From positions 5,518,001 through 5,582,000 of the forward strand of contig NC_067203.1 of assembly GCF_026262505.1 (NCBI RefSeq): a stretch of DNA of 64,000 nucleotides. The letters are read 5' to 3'. Positions 6,392 to 15,160 of this stretch are shown here, piece after piece (position 1 is the first letter of the stretch; each line of letters starts with the position of its first letter). Origin of the DNA: Trichomonas vaginalis G3 (Eukaryota > Parabasalia > Trichomonadida > Trichomonadidae). The translations under genes were made by a program, and so were the position numbers. The notes beneath the pieces were generated by a model, which saw only the letters and a program-made list of their open reading frames with translations, ran no database searches and was not told the DNA's origin.

Positions 6392-8541
6392 ATGCCCCCA
6401 TATAGAATGGATAGAAAGTCTGCTAGAATAAAAGCAGAGTTACAAAGATATGGTTGGAGAGTTTCGAAGAATTTTAAATATAGGAAGGGAAGACCCATAA
6501 AAGTCTATGACAAATTGTCTGGTCTTCGCTACGAAATGGATTTGGAAACAGCACGTGCCAATTATCCAAACAGACTAGAGAGGTTAGAAGAAGAACGTCT
6601 TATGGACATGCCTTTCGATGTTAGTGAACCTCAAGTTGAAGGACACGACGGCTTTGCCAGATTCTACTGGAAACATGACGAACAATTGCATCCTTTGAGA
6701 AGGAAAAAAGGAAAAGGTGAAGACACACATGCTCCCATGGAAAGAACAAGATATGCATATGAAAAGTATCGTGAAGTTAGAAGTCAAATTACATCTGGTC
6801 GAACCTTTACAGTAAACTTTGACGAAGGAAAGAACAAAGAAGGCTTCATGGGTGTACTTGCTGCATCAAGACGGAAATAAGAAAGGACACAATCTCAGAT
6901 TGACCATAACAGATTTGGATGGTCACATTTACTATGCACATGGCAATGAACAAACAGCCGCAAAACTTCTTGACGCTTTCAAGACTACAAAGAGAGAACA
7001 AATGGTTGACTCCGACTCAGACATTTTGAATGCAATTGAAGGAATTGCAAGTGTCAAGTTCGAATGGTACCAACCTAACCCTCAAGCAGTCAGACAACAT
7101 GCTGGATACTTCCCTTCATAAATAAGTCTGACATTGACTTGACAAGGTATGGAATTTACAATTCAATTGAAACAATTGTCAACGAACCTTGCATTCTTAC
7201 ATGTCTCAGGAACTCTGGTCTTGTTACAGATGAGAAGATGAAGTATCTTGAGTCATGTGTGAAGACAAGGTACATTCTCAGAGGTCAATTGGCAAAAATT
7301 GCACCGTTGGCAAATGTCAATATCCGAGTCAACATACCTACAGCTAAAGGTTCTTCACATGACGACTATGTTGTTGACAAAGACTTACCATGGTTGAAGA
7401 TTGTAATTGTCCACAACCACTTCATGTTGAACGAAAGTCTTACAAACCCATTCTTTGGTAAAAGTAAGTGCAACATTGTCAGAGCTGTAAACATTCTTTT
7501 CGAGAAAGGTTTGTTGGAACCAATTCCAGATGACAAGCTGACAGAAATTTTGTACCAAAAGACGAAACAAACTTTTCATTGTTAGCAAGACCAAAAGTTG
7601 TTCCAGACAAAGTTCTAGTACAAAAGAAGTACACAGTTCCACAAGGAGTTGGTATGTTCGGATACCAACCTGAACCAGAAGAACTTCCAATGAGGTTGCA
7701 AGAACTTCAAGATGCTATAAACAAACTTCCATTGAGACATCCAATTGACGTCAAATTGTATTGGAGAGCATCTGAGTTAGGTCAGAAGGTTTTATATGAA
7801 ACAGGTTGCTTCGACGATGTTTATGAGATAACAGGAGAAGTTTCTCAGAAGATAAGAGACTCACTTGAATTTCCACAAACTGGACCAATTGGTTGCGACA
7901 AGTTCGACTCAGATGAAAAGATATACTATGTCGACCTTAACGCTGCATACATGAGGTTTGTCCAATATATTCCGACTGGAATTCCAAACGAAGATGGTGA
8001 GTTCCCGGGAAGGAACTATACAGTTGGAAAAGTCATACAACAACTGTATGATATTAGGAAAGCTTCAAACCCCAAACTTGCAATGACACTCAAATTGCTT
8101 ATGAATTCGACATGGGGATATTCCATTAAGAAACCTCAAGAGATGAAGAGTAAACATTATGAGAAGGTCGACAACTTTGTTGAAAGGTTTTCTCCTTTTG
8201 TTTTGAAGTACGAATTCACTCAAGGTCAAAGTGGCTTAGTAACCACATTAAAACCTATTGTCGAACATTGGTCTTACCCTCAGTTCGCAAAGGCAGTACT
8301 TGACAACTACAACAAATTCTTCTCCGAAGTCAAATCCAAAGTGAAGGTTTACTATGAGAACATTGACGCACTCATGACGAACGAAGAAGGCTATAACAAA
8401 CTCATTGAAATGGGTTTAGTCGGTGAAAAGATGGGCTGTTTTAAGCTAGATAAGGTATTTTCCGAAGTTCATGTAATATCGAAAAGGAAATATTGGGGCA
8501 TACTTGAAGACGGCACAGAAATAAAACATTGCATGAAATAA
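6392..8541 (+). pseudogene. Protein-primed family B DNA polymerase (Polinton pPolB), broken
   Basis: Coding-like sequence for a protein-primed family B polymerase, the replication enzyme of Polintons. Recognisable blocks are a motif A-like YVDLNAAYMRFVQYIPTG, a motif B-like KLLMNSTWGYS, a motif C-like VYYENIDALMT and a KRKYWG block near the end. The upstream part is basic and glycine-poor, as in the N-terminal regions of Polinton polymerases. The region is broken, with about three to five breaks, and is shorter than typical family members, so it is a fossil. A TTTTTA motif precedes ATG 6392. Confidence 0.8.
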
Positions 8542-8586
8542 AAAATTTATTTTTAAAAAAGTGACATTTTTTTAATTTTATTTGAA

Positions 8587-8643
8587 ATGTACGCTGAGTT
8601 TGTTAGTGAACCTCAAGTTGAAGGAAACTTGTTTGTTAGATGA
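8587..8643 (+). repeat. Short copy of polymerase-region sequence with its own ATG
   Basis: Bases 8603-8628 match 6621-6646 in the polymerase region at 25 of 26 positions. In the same frame it codes SEPQVEG in an 18-codon mini-frame. It may be a scar of a duplication or gene conversion; a real product is unlikely. Confidence 0.4.
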
Positions 8644-8679
8644 GAAATATGAAATGGCATACCATTTTAAAACAATATA

Positions 8680-8695
8680 TTTTTACATATATTAA
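8680..8695 (+). promoter_or_regulatory. Polinton TTTTTA promoter-like motif
   Basis: TTTTTACATATATTAA directly before ATG 8696. It closely resembles the leader at 804-821 (TTTTTACATATAGTAA). Confidence 0.5.
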
Positions 8696-9556
8696 ATGCT
8701 TCAGGTTGAAAAACAAAGAACAAAAGTAGCAGATACAAAACCGTTAGACTATATCTTTACAAATGCTGGTAGGACTATTTCAGATGAAGAAATTTCATCC
8801 CGAGCATACAGGTTTGACTATCCAATTCGTTGGCTTCAAAGTCCTTCAGATGCAAAGGCAATAGGATTTAGAAGAGTTTTGTTTTCAAATAGAACTAACG
8901 CATTTATGTTCGCAGTATATTTTCATGGGCAGTATGAAGGTTCTGATGGTCTAATAGACAAATTTGACGAAATGAGAATCTTTACAGTTCGTTCAGACGA
9001 AAGTCTTGAGAAAACTCTAGATGACTTTCAAACTCAAATGAACAAATATTATTGGGAATTTCAAAAAAAATACGACTCTTTACTAAATGGAACATACTAT
9101 CTGAAACTAGAATATGACAAGATGAACTCCACCGTTTCATTTCAAAAGATTGAAATTAACCCTCCAAGAGATACAGAGTTTTTATTTTGGGAAGTAGACA
9201 AACGTTCTTGGGCACAATTTTTTCGGTTACTAAACCAGAACGAGCCATTACCACCAGATGGTCCATTTAAATTTATACTTCCACCAGCAGATTTGATGGT
9301 TTATAGAAACGTGTTTGACCCTCAAAATGTTATGTGTCATGCAAGTTTCAGTTCAAGCAACAATAGTTTTCTATGTATTGGTAAGGACCTTTATGACTTT
9401 GCTTCTAAATTCTACGAACCACCTAGTAACAGTTTCTCTGACTTTCAAGTTTGGTTCACAACAAATGGTGTGCAACATATTATTCCATTGTACTATGACT
9501 TTTATCTCGAATTGTCTTTCATATATAACTACGGAAAAGTGCTGAAAAAGTATTGA
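8696..9556 (+). CDS. Polinton structural-type protein, 286 aa, paralogue of 1069-1917
   Basis: Paralogue of the minus-strand gene at 1069-1917, in inverted orientation about 7 kb away. Shared blocks are KPLD, YRFDYPIRWL, KAIGFRR, CHASFS, NSFLC, YEPPS, SDFQVWFTT, HIIPLY and FYLELSFIYNY. The middle third differs strongly, while both ends are conserved. This suggests a conserved assembly interface and a variable central domain, an inference. The family was not identified; a capsid-associated or spike-related protein is plausible. The frame looks whole and follows a clear TTTTTA leader. Confidence 0.7.
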   Translation: MLQVEKQRTKVADTKPLDYIFTNAGRTISDEEISSRAYRFDYPIRWLQSPSDAKAIGFRRVLFSNRTNAFMFAVYFHGQYEGSDGLIDKFDEMRIFTVRSDESLEKTLDDFQTQMNKYYWEFQKKYDSLLNGTYYLKLEYDKMNSTVSFQKIEINPPRDTEFLFWEVDKRSWAQFFRLLNQNEPLPPDGPFKFILPPADLMVYRNVFDPQNVMCHASFSSSNNSFLCIGKDLYDFASKFYEPPSNSFSDFQVWFTTNGVQHIIPLYYDFYLELSFIYNYGKVLKKY

Positions 9557-9669
9557 ATGTGAAGATATTAGAAAATAACATTTTTTCTAACATCGTAGAA
9601 AACTCATGAAAACAATTTATTTTTGACACTTTCACAAAAAACATAAAAAAGTGAGTTAAAATGAGATGT

Positions 9670-10044
9670 TTACTGAACTGGCTGAATGTCGCCTTCTGAG
9701 GTTATGTAGAACGGCTGACCAGAGAAGTGAAGGAGACCCTTGAGAATTTGTATAATTCGTGGAATTGGACTCTCTCTGTTTGGAAGTTGTATCCATGGGC
9801 GCTTTGCAAAGAACTTAACAAGAGCTTCTTTCTTTGCTTGCTTTATGTCGTCGAAAGGAGTGCCTTCTGGTACCTCAATTGGAATTCCAGTCGAAATCTC
9901 GAGAGTCACGGCAGCCCTTCCCGTTATCCAACCGTTAACAAGCTTGCCTTTTACATTCTGCCTGAGGAAGTCTTTAACAAGCTCGTTAAGTTCAATGAGG
10001 TAAATTGCCTCGTCAAGTCTTTCTTGCATTCCAAGTTCTTCCAT
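9670..10044 (-). CDS. Hypothetical protein, 124 aa, divergent partner of 10291-10620
   Basis: I chose ATG at 10044 (MEELGMQERLDEAIYLIE). The frame upstream of it runs only through the palindromic repeat and encodes low-quality F/R/K-rich sequence. The protein has a helical N-terminus and a middle block VNGWITGRAAVTLEISTGIP that looks like a small compact domain. It ends GQPFYITSEGDIQPVQ. No family was recognised. Base composition is more GC-rich than most of the element. It is transcribed away from the proline-rich gene across a 250-bp hairpin repeat, and the pair may be a separate module. Confidence 0.5.
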   Translation of the reverse strand: MEELGMQERLDEAIYLIELNELVKDFLRQNVKGKLVNGWITGRAAVTLEISTGIPIEVPEGTPFDDIKQAKKEALVKFFAKRPWIQLPNRESPIPRIIQILKGLLHFSGQPFYITSEGDIQPVQ

Positions 10045-10290
10045 CCGACAGGAAAAAATTTTCCGGACAAAGGGAAAAAAATTTCCTTCTGACAGGAAGA
10101 ACTCTTCCATCCGACAGGAAAAAATTTTCCGGACAAAGGGAAAAATTTTTCCTTCCGACAGGAAGAACTCTTCCAGTTGTCCGTCCGTAAACCATTCAAA
10201 TTTTCGAAAATTGAGAACTTTTTGGTCGAACTTTAGAAAAAATTTTCCTTCCGACAGGAAAAGTTCTTCCTTCCGACAGGACACAAACGG
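10037..10290. repeat. Palindromic GACAGGAA/TTCC repeat region between divergent genes
   Basis: Two 66-base units begin near 10041 and 10107. Each contains TCCGACAGGAA, GGAAAAAATTTTCC and CCGGACAAAGGG. A partial third unit lies at about 10236-10282. Many segments are self-complementary (TTCC-gaca-GGAA and GGAAAA-TTTTCC), so the region can form several small hairpins. It occupies the whole gap between two divergent genes. Confidence 0.75.
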
Positions 10291-10620
10291 ATGACTGACG
10301 TTCCTCTTCCTGAATGCCTTCCAAAGCCAGAGGAACCTAAGGCACCAGCCCCTGCACCTCAGTTCCAGCAAGTACCTCCGAATTACTACCAATTTCCACC
10401 TCAAGGTTACTACCCACCACAAGGCTTCCCGAACTACCCTCCTCAGCCTATGCCTTACTTCCCCAACCCTTGGTTGTTCCAGCAAGTTCCACCCCAGCAA
10501 TTCCAATCTCAATCTCAGTCCAAGAGAGACCAAGACTTCGAAGAAGGTCTGAACCGCTTACGCAAAGAGTATGCTACAGCTCCAATTGAGAGAAAGTTGT
10601 TCCCGGACCAAAAAATATAA
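10291..10620 (+). CDS. Proline/glutamine-rich hypothetical protein, 109 aa
   Basis: The first 75 residues are P, Q, Y and F-rich (PPQGYYPPQGFPNYPPQPMP), predicted to be disordered. The C-terminal 35 residues are charged and helical (KRDQDFEEGLNRLRKEYATA). No family was recognised. The GC content is higher than in the flanking genes. The stop is followed at once by a GGTGA/TCACC hairpin. It diverges from the 124-aa gene, and the spacer between them is made of hairpin repeats. Confidence 0.55.
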   Translation: MTDVPLPECLPKPEEPKAPAPAPQFQQVPPNYYQFPPQGYYPPQGFPNYPPQPMPYFPNPWLFQQVPPQQFQSQSQSKRDQDFEEGLNRLRKEYATAPIERKLFPDQKI

Positions 10621-10672
10621 TTTAGGTGAAGAGGTGAGATTTCACCTCTTTTTTCACCTGTTTTTTCACCCT
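10621..10672 (+). terminator. Hairpin at gene 3' end, GGTGA/TCACC type (copy a)
   Basis: AGGTGAAGAGGTGAGATTT followed by CACCTCTT and further TCACC repeats. The AAGAGGTGA and TCACCTCTT arms can pair. It sits directly after a stop codon and is followed by CTCTTGAATTTTCATGAATTT. Its role as a terminator, 3'-processing signal or recombination site is inferred only from position. Confidence 0.45.
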
Positions 10673-10711
10673 CTTGAATTTTCATGAATTTTATATATTA
10701 ATGTTTTCGTT

Positions 10712-11035
10712 ATGTCACTTTGTGCCGTCAGTCAGTCAGTCAGTTTAGGAAAGACTTTAGAAAGTTGTTGGAAAATAAGTCCTGGGAAGAGTATTATAAG
10801 GCATTTTGTGAAGAATATAGCAACCGCCGGAATTCGGACTGTTGCTTTTTATACAAAATTCATACAGGAAATTCTTGAGTTTTGGTTGAAAGAATACGGT
10901 GGAGCCAAAAGTGGCTCGACCTCAAAACAAGCATTTTATGAGCTTACTAAGGGCGTTATAAATGAATTCAAAGGTATTTACATACATCCTGATCTCGTTC
11001 ATTTTGTTGCTGAATTCAGCAAAAATAATGTTTAG
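10712..11035 (+). pseudogene. KilA-N-like gene remnant (element gene), broken
   Basis: The end of the frame, FKGIYIHPDLVHFVAEFSK, fits the KilA-N pattern G-x-Y-(V/I)-H-x-x-L-(V/L), which is also seen in the gene at 12437. KilA-N is a DNA-binding domain common in large DNA viruses and phages and expanded in trichomonads. The rest of the region is degraded, with an estimated two or three breaks. It is followed by a palindrome and the same CTCTTGAATTTTCATGAATTT sequence seen after copy a. Confidence 0.45.
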
Positions 11036-11090
11036 GGTAGATGGTTAGATCTAACCTCATTTCTACCCTCTTGAATTTTCATGAATTTCC
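11036..11090 (+). terminator. Hairpin at gene 3' end (copy b), with shared tail
   Basis: GGTTAGATCTAACC is a perfect palindrome nested between GGGTAGA and TCTACCC. It is followed by CTCTTGAATTTTCATGAATTT as at 10672. Same position relative to the gene as copy a, but a different stem sequence. Confidence 0.45.
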
Positions 11091-11160
11091 TTAAGATAGA
11101 AAAAATAAAGTTAGTTTTATTTTTATTTATTTTTTTATTTTGTATAAAAGAACAGAAATG
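11083..11160 (+). repeat. Direct repeat module leader, copy 1
   Basis: TGAATTTCCTTAAGATAGAA and about 45 following A/T-rich bases are repeated almost exactly at 12360-12439. Each copy ends in TTTTATTTTGTAT, a short spacer and ATGTCAACAA. It marks the start of two different gene modules. Confidence 0.7.
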
Positions 11161-12092
11161 TCAACAATCGGCACAACAACAATTCAAACAACAGCACCAA
11201 ACTCGTTAGTCATGAATCCAACATCTATGTTAGTAGAAATGAAAAGCTTCATTCCTTCTTCATATACTTTCGAAACAGAAATACAAAGAATAAAGCAAGA
11301 ACTTTTAACAAGTAATTTAGACTGTAGTGCGAAAGATGAAACAAATGAACAGTATCTTTATGAAATGGAGGATCTCATCGACCATTTGCCTAAACTACCT
11401 GAAATTCAGCAGCAAAAACTAACTATTCCTGAATTCGACGAAATTGAAGTCAAAACAACTGACTCAGTAGAAATAAAGAAGTTCATACGAAAGGTAAATT
11501 ATGAGTTTCTAGGATATCATTGCAACCATAAAGTTATGGACAAAGATTGCGACATGTTATATAAGAACATCTCTGACATATATAAATCGGGGGGTTTAAG
11601 ACATACGACAACTTTGTTTCATTAGCTGCAAAATGTGTATGGCAGATAAGAGATAAAGATAGAAGAGGTAAGGTATGGAATGAACAGATAAAACCAACTG
11701 CTTCAGATTTAAAGAAAACCATTGACGCCTTGGTTGTTTTAGCAGGTAAGGTTTCAGAATATAACGCAAAAATGAACCCGCAATGTTCTAAATGTAAAGC
11801 AGCAATTAGGAAATATAACTATTCAGTAAAAGAGATAGAAAGAATGAGAAACGACTATGCAGATTTAAAGAGGGAGGCAGAGAAGCCGGTAGAAAATAAA
11901 ATGAACATGTTAGAATTTCTGAACAAAAACTATCCAACTGCTGACGATTTCCTTCTATCTGACGTCAAGAAGACGTATAAAGAAACTTTCGGTATCGTTA
12001 AAACATTCGATGTACTAAAAGAAGAAATAGAAGCTACAAAACTGTTTAGGATTTCAAATATACATCGTACAATTCATGTAAAACGCTTGTGA
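11158..12092 (+). pseudogene. Unrecognised element gene, broken
   Basis: A coding-like region with about one or two breaks. The start MSTIGTTTIQTTAPNS resembles the start of the KilA-N protein at 12437 (MSTTENTTT), as does the leader. The N-terminal part is helical and acidic. The C-terminal part has a CSKCKAAIRKYNYSVKEIER block, with a CxxC that may bind zinc, and a following coiled-coil-like helix. No family was recognised. It ends at a GGTGA/TCACC hairpin. Confidence 0.45.
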
Positions 12093-12094
12093 AA

Positions 12095-12335
12095 AAAAGA
12101 GGTGAAAAATTAGGTGAAAAAAGAGGTGAAATCTCACCTCTTCACCTAAAATATATTTTTATTGAATTCAGCAACAAAATTCTGAGTAAAATAATTTTTA
12201 GGGCATGTGTCAAACCGTTGAGTTTTCAGAAAATTTTAAAAATAACGTTTACCATGTAAAACGTTTATAAAATAACTGGGGTAGAAATGAGGTGAAAAAA
12301 CAGGTGAAATCTCACCTCTTCACCTAAACATTATT
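12095..12335 (+). terminator. Two GGTGA/TCACC hairpins after the gene (copies c and d)
   Basis: AGAGGTGAAATCTCACCTCT occurs near 12122 and a close variant, CAGGTGAAATCTCACCTCTT, near 12300. Each is surrounded by further AGGTGAAAAA and CACCTAAA repeats. The second copy is preceded by GGGGTAGAAATGAGG. Both are followed by TTGAATTCAGCA. They repeat the arrangement of copies a and b. Confidence 0.5.
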
Positions 12336-12359
12336 TTTATTGAATTCAGCACAAAAATC

Positions 12360-12436
12360 ATGAATTTCCTTAAGATAGAAAAAATAAAGTTAGTTTTATT
12401 TTTATTTATTTTTTTATTTTGTATGTAAAGACAGAT
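12360..12436 (+). repeat. Direct repeat module leader, copy 2
   Basis: Near-identical to 11083-11157, ending TTTTATTTTGTATGTAAAGA just before ATG 12437. It probably holds the promoter, being T-rich with several TTTTTATTT runs. Confidence 0.7.
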
Positions 12437-13243
12437 ATGTCAACAACAGAGAACACAACAACAGTTATAGTCCATGAAGCTATAAATGAAGAATACGAGT
12501 ACATACAGTATAACAAACAGTTACGTCTCATTCGTTCAGTCAAAGACGATATGTACCAAATGCAAAGTATTTTGAATGCTCTTCGTTCTACAAAGCAAGC
12601 ATATCATTGGTTTGAAAACCAACAGACAAAAGAACTTTTAGAAGAATTTCCTCATATGATTGCTTCCCTCGGAAAACCGAGAGAAGAGATTCCGTACGAA
12701 AATCGCAAGAATTTGGCTCCTGGTTTGAAAGGATATTATGTTCATAGACTTTTAGTAAATGCTGTAGCAATGTGGGCTTCACCTCGTTATGCTTGTTATA
12801 TTTTCATGATGTTAGATGAACTATATAAAGCAGAACGCGAAGAGATGGAAAAGAAACTTCAAGCAAAAAACAAAAGCATTCAGAAAAGAATACCACGTTC
12901 GGTACCAAAAGGAAAGGAAAAGAGTTATAGGTATATGATATATACTGAAGAGTTGGAGAAAGAAGAAGATAAAGATATGGTTATGTTGCATTTAGTCAGA
13001 AGAAACAACAAGAGCTTTTATGACTTAGCTAAAATATATAAATCTGACAGAAACTGGTTCTATCGCGAAAACTTACCGATTTCAATGACCCCAAATGAAG
13101 ATGTGAAACAAATAGTTCAAGATACGTTACCTCAAACACACTATGATATGAAAGGTTGTACAATACTTACCTTCAAAGAAGACTTACCGCTACTGAAAGA
13201 AAAAATAACAGAGTATTTTGACAACTTCAAACAAGTAGGGTAG
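12437..13243 (+). CDS. KilA-N domain DNA-binding protein, 268 aa (element gene)
   Basis: I chose ATG 12437 (MSTTENTTTVIVHEAI) because the frame upstream starts only at a TTG. Residues about 50-135 fit a KilA-N domain: YHWFENQQTKELLEEF, then LKGYYVHRLLVNAVAMWAS and ARYACYI-like residues, with the motif G-x-Y-V-H-x-x-L and A-x-W-(A/S)-S. A lysine-rich coiled-coil-like linker (MEKKLQAKNKSIQKRIPRS) precedes a C-terminal domain of about 120 residues. KilA-N proteins bind DNA and may regulate the element. The gene lies head to tail in a set of modules with shared leaders and hairpins. It converges on the ATPase gene, with a 15-base gap. Confidence 0.75.
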   Translation: MSTTENTTTVIVHEAINEEYEYIQYNKQLRLIRSVKDDMYQMQSILNALRSTKQAYHWFENQQTKELLEEFPHMIASLGKPREEIPYENRKNLAPGLKGYYVHRLLVNAVAMWASPRYACYIFMMLDELYKAEREEMEKKLQAKNKSIQKRIPRSVPKGKEKSYRYMIYTEELEKEEDKDMVMLHLVRRNNKSFYDLAKIYKSDRNWFYRENLPISMTPNEDVKQIVQDTLPQTHYDMKGCTILTFKEDLPLLKEKITEYFDNFKQVG

Positions 13244-13258
13244 ATGAACCATTTATTT

Positions 13259-14068
13259 TTATTGACTTTTTACAATTTGAACTTTGTTCGCGTAGATATG
13301 AATTCTGAAAGAAGTATGAGGGTCTTGTATGACTTTGTACTTCTCCCATAGTCCATGTCTGTCAAACTTACCTGCCATGGACTCTTTCATAAGTTCCATG
13401 AAATCGTCTTCGGACAATCCGGGGAAAAGTATTATGTCAGTAAGTATTCTTTTAACATCCTTACTTAAACTCTTTGCTGTCTGTACACAAATGACAACTG
13501 AGATGTTAAAGTGTCTGAGCTTCTTAAGAATTCGACACATGTCTTGTTCTCTGTTCTTTAACAAAGGATGAGAAGCAAAGTCATCTAAGATAAGAAGACA
13601 TCTATGAGGGTAAGTCTTCCAATCGTAAGATTGCAATTTCTTCGAAATGTATTCTATCTCTTTCTGTTTGTTTCTGAAGTGTTTCTTCTCTAATATTCTC
13701 TGCATTTCCTCATTTGGGTCTTTAAACTTAGAATTTATATACTCATTTATAGCATTATACTTCAAAACTCTTCTTTGGTACTTCTTTATCCAATCTAACA
13801 ACTCAGTATCCTTTATACATACTAACTTAGACTTCTTTATAATATCTTTGAACGAATTGACGGTTTGGTCAAATTGACCAGAAGTCGAACAAATAACAAC
13901 TAACTCATAGAATGGGTTCTTCTCATCTAGTTCTTGTTGTTGTGCAGCCATTTTAAGATAAGTGAAAGTCTTACCCGACCCAGGTGGTGCAATTAGACCT
14001 GTTATACCATTCTGAGCAAATAAGAACTTGTCATGTATAGGCTTTATCTGAGCATTTTCTAACTTCAC
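13259..14068 (-). CDS. A32/FtsK-like DNA packaging ATPase (Polinton), start uncertain
   Basis: Fits the Polinton packaging ATPase family of the FtsK-HerA superfamily. Walker A is GLIAPPGSGKTFTYLK at about residues 24-39. Walker B is CLLILDDFASHPL at about 160-172. A sensor-like block ISVVICVQTAKSLS follows. This class of motor moves DNA into the capsid. A basic insert between the two Walker motifs (residues about 90-150) is helical. The first codon of the marked frame is a GTG, so the true start is uncertain. It is divergent from the gene at 14167. Confidence 0.75.
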   Translation of the reverse strand: MKLENAQIKPIHDKFLFAQNGITGLIAPPGSGKTFTYLKMAAQQQELDEKNPFYELVVICSTSGQFDQTVNSFKDIIKKSKLVCIKDTELLDWIKKYQRRVLKYNAINEYINSKFKDPNEEMQRILEKKHFRNKQKEIEYISKKLQSYDWKTYPHRCLLILDDFASHPLLKNREQDMCRILKKLRHFNISVVICVQTAKSLSKDVKRILTDIILFPGLSEDDFMELMKESMAGKFDRHGLWEKYKVIQDPHTSFRIHIYANKVQIVKSQ

Positions 14069-14149
14069 CTTGTTCTTATTTAAAACATTCTCAAATTTCT
14101 TGTCAATGTCAGCAAACTTTTTTCTAACATATTTTTAGAAAAATTAAAA

Positions 14150-14166
14150 TTTTTATCTTTTAGAAA
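14150..14166 (+). promoter_or_regulatory. Polinton TTTTTA promoter-like motif
   Basis: TTTTTATCTTTTAGAAA directly before ATG 14167. Confidence 0.5.
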
Positions 14167-14619
14167 ATGTCTAGCGATTTCGCTATCTATATTCGAGACA
14201 AGCTTTTTGACAGCAAAACATCTGTCGACCATAAAATCTTACATAGTGTAAACAAGAAAGGTGAATTTGTTCTAAAGTTCTGTTTCTGGGAATATGACAA
14301 GAACCATAAAACATTACAAAGAGCAGTCTTAAAATTTGTCAATGACAGACTTGTTGACAGAGATGACGCCGATTGGAAAGATGAAGTCCAACAAAAGTTC
14401 TTAGAATGCAAAGAAGACACATGCGCTGTTCTTGAAGATGAAATAGAAAACAGAATAGATGAGCTATTAAAGGACAAAGAACTTTTACATAAATATGGTT
14501 CTGAGAAATTTGACATATCTCCACCAGAAAAGAAGAAGAGAGAAAAGAAAGAAAAGAAAGTAGAAGAAGAGAAGAAAGAACCTGAACCAGTTCCAGAGAA
14601 AAAGAAATTTGACATGTAA
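14167..14619 (+). CDS. Hypothetical Polinton protein with charged tail, 150 aa
   Basis: Unrecognised. Residues 1-115 form a compact-looking domain with alternating strands and helices (FAIYIRDKLFDSK, FVLKFCFWEYDKN, ENRIDELLKDKELL). The last 35 residues are a K/E-rich tail (PPEKKKREKKEKKVEEEKK) that is probably disordered and could bind DNA or other virion parts. It is divergent from the packaging ATPase and may work with it; this is inference from position. The frame looks whole. Confidence 0.6.
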   Translation: MSSDFAIYIRDKLFDSKTSVDHKILHSVNKKGEFVLKFCFWEYDKNHKTLQRAVLKFVNDRLVDRDDADWKDEVQQKFLECKEDTCAVLEDEIENRIDELLKDKELLHKYGSEKFDISPPEKKKREKKEKKVEEEKKEPEPVPEKKKFDM

Positions 14620-14635
14620 AAATAAAATTTTATTT

Positions 14636-15053
14636 TTAGAACATTTCTGGGTCAATGTCAATGTTCTCTTCCTCTTTAGGAGTAAACACTGGCTTAGACT
14701 CTAAAATCTTTTTACCCAATTTACCTTGAACTTTCAACTTTAGACTCATAATATTCATAGTCGTCTGCTTTCTTTGGTTCATAAGGTATAACAAGTTTGT
14801 ATGCTTTACCTTCTTTCGAGGTTTGAGAACTTCTGTCAAAATTTTCTTTGACTGTCAACATACCGTTATGTCTAAGTCTTCAAAGTTGCACCATTTTTTA
14901 ACAACAGCAAACTTAACTGGTTGCGATGTTCCAAAATTTGCTGAATGTAGACTTTTCAAAATGTAGAAGTAAACATTCAAATATGCGAATGGAGCTAACT
15001 ATCTTTGACTTCTGTCATGTACTTATTTACTGAGATGAATTTTCCATCTTTTC
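14636..15053 (-). pseudogene. Unrecognised element gene, broken
   Basis: Minus-strand coding-like sequence with about two or three breaks. Its last part is lysine-rich and ends in an acidic segment (EEENIDIDPEMF). No family was recognised. It lies between the 150-aa gene and the helicase region and is tail to tail with the former. Confidence 0.4.
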
Positions 15054-15160
15054 TATCGGATAAAAAATATTTTTTTAAAATTTACTCAGAAAAAATTTTC
15101 TTTGTATATACACCATTCTGAACATCTAAAAGACTTTTGACATTTGCCAAGAATGTACGT

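Noticed and set aside
10045-10533. Long minus-strand frame extending the 124-aa gene upstream through the palindromic repeat
   Set aside because: The extension is low-complexity translation of hairpin repeats and overlaps the proline-rich gene; ATG 10044 is a better start.
14187-14615. Minus-strand serine/phenylalanine-rich frame
   Set aside because: Antisense shadow of the lysine-rich gene at 14167, which has a proper promoter motif.
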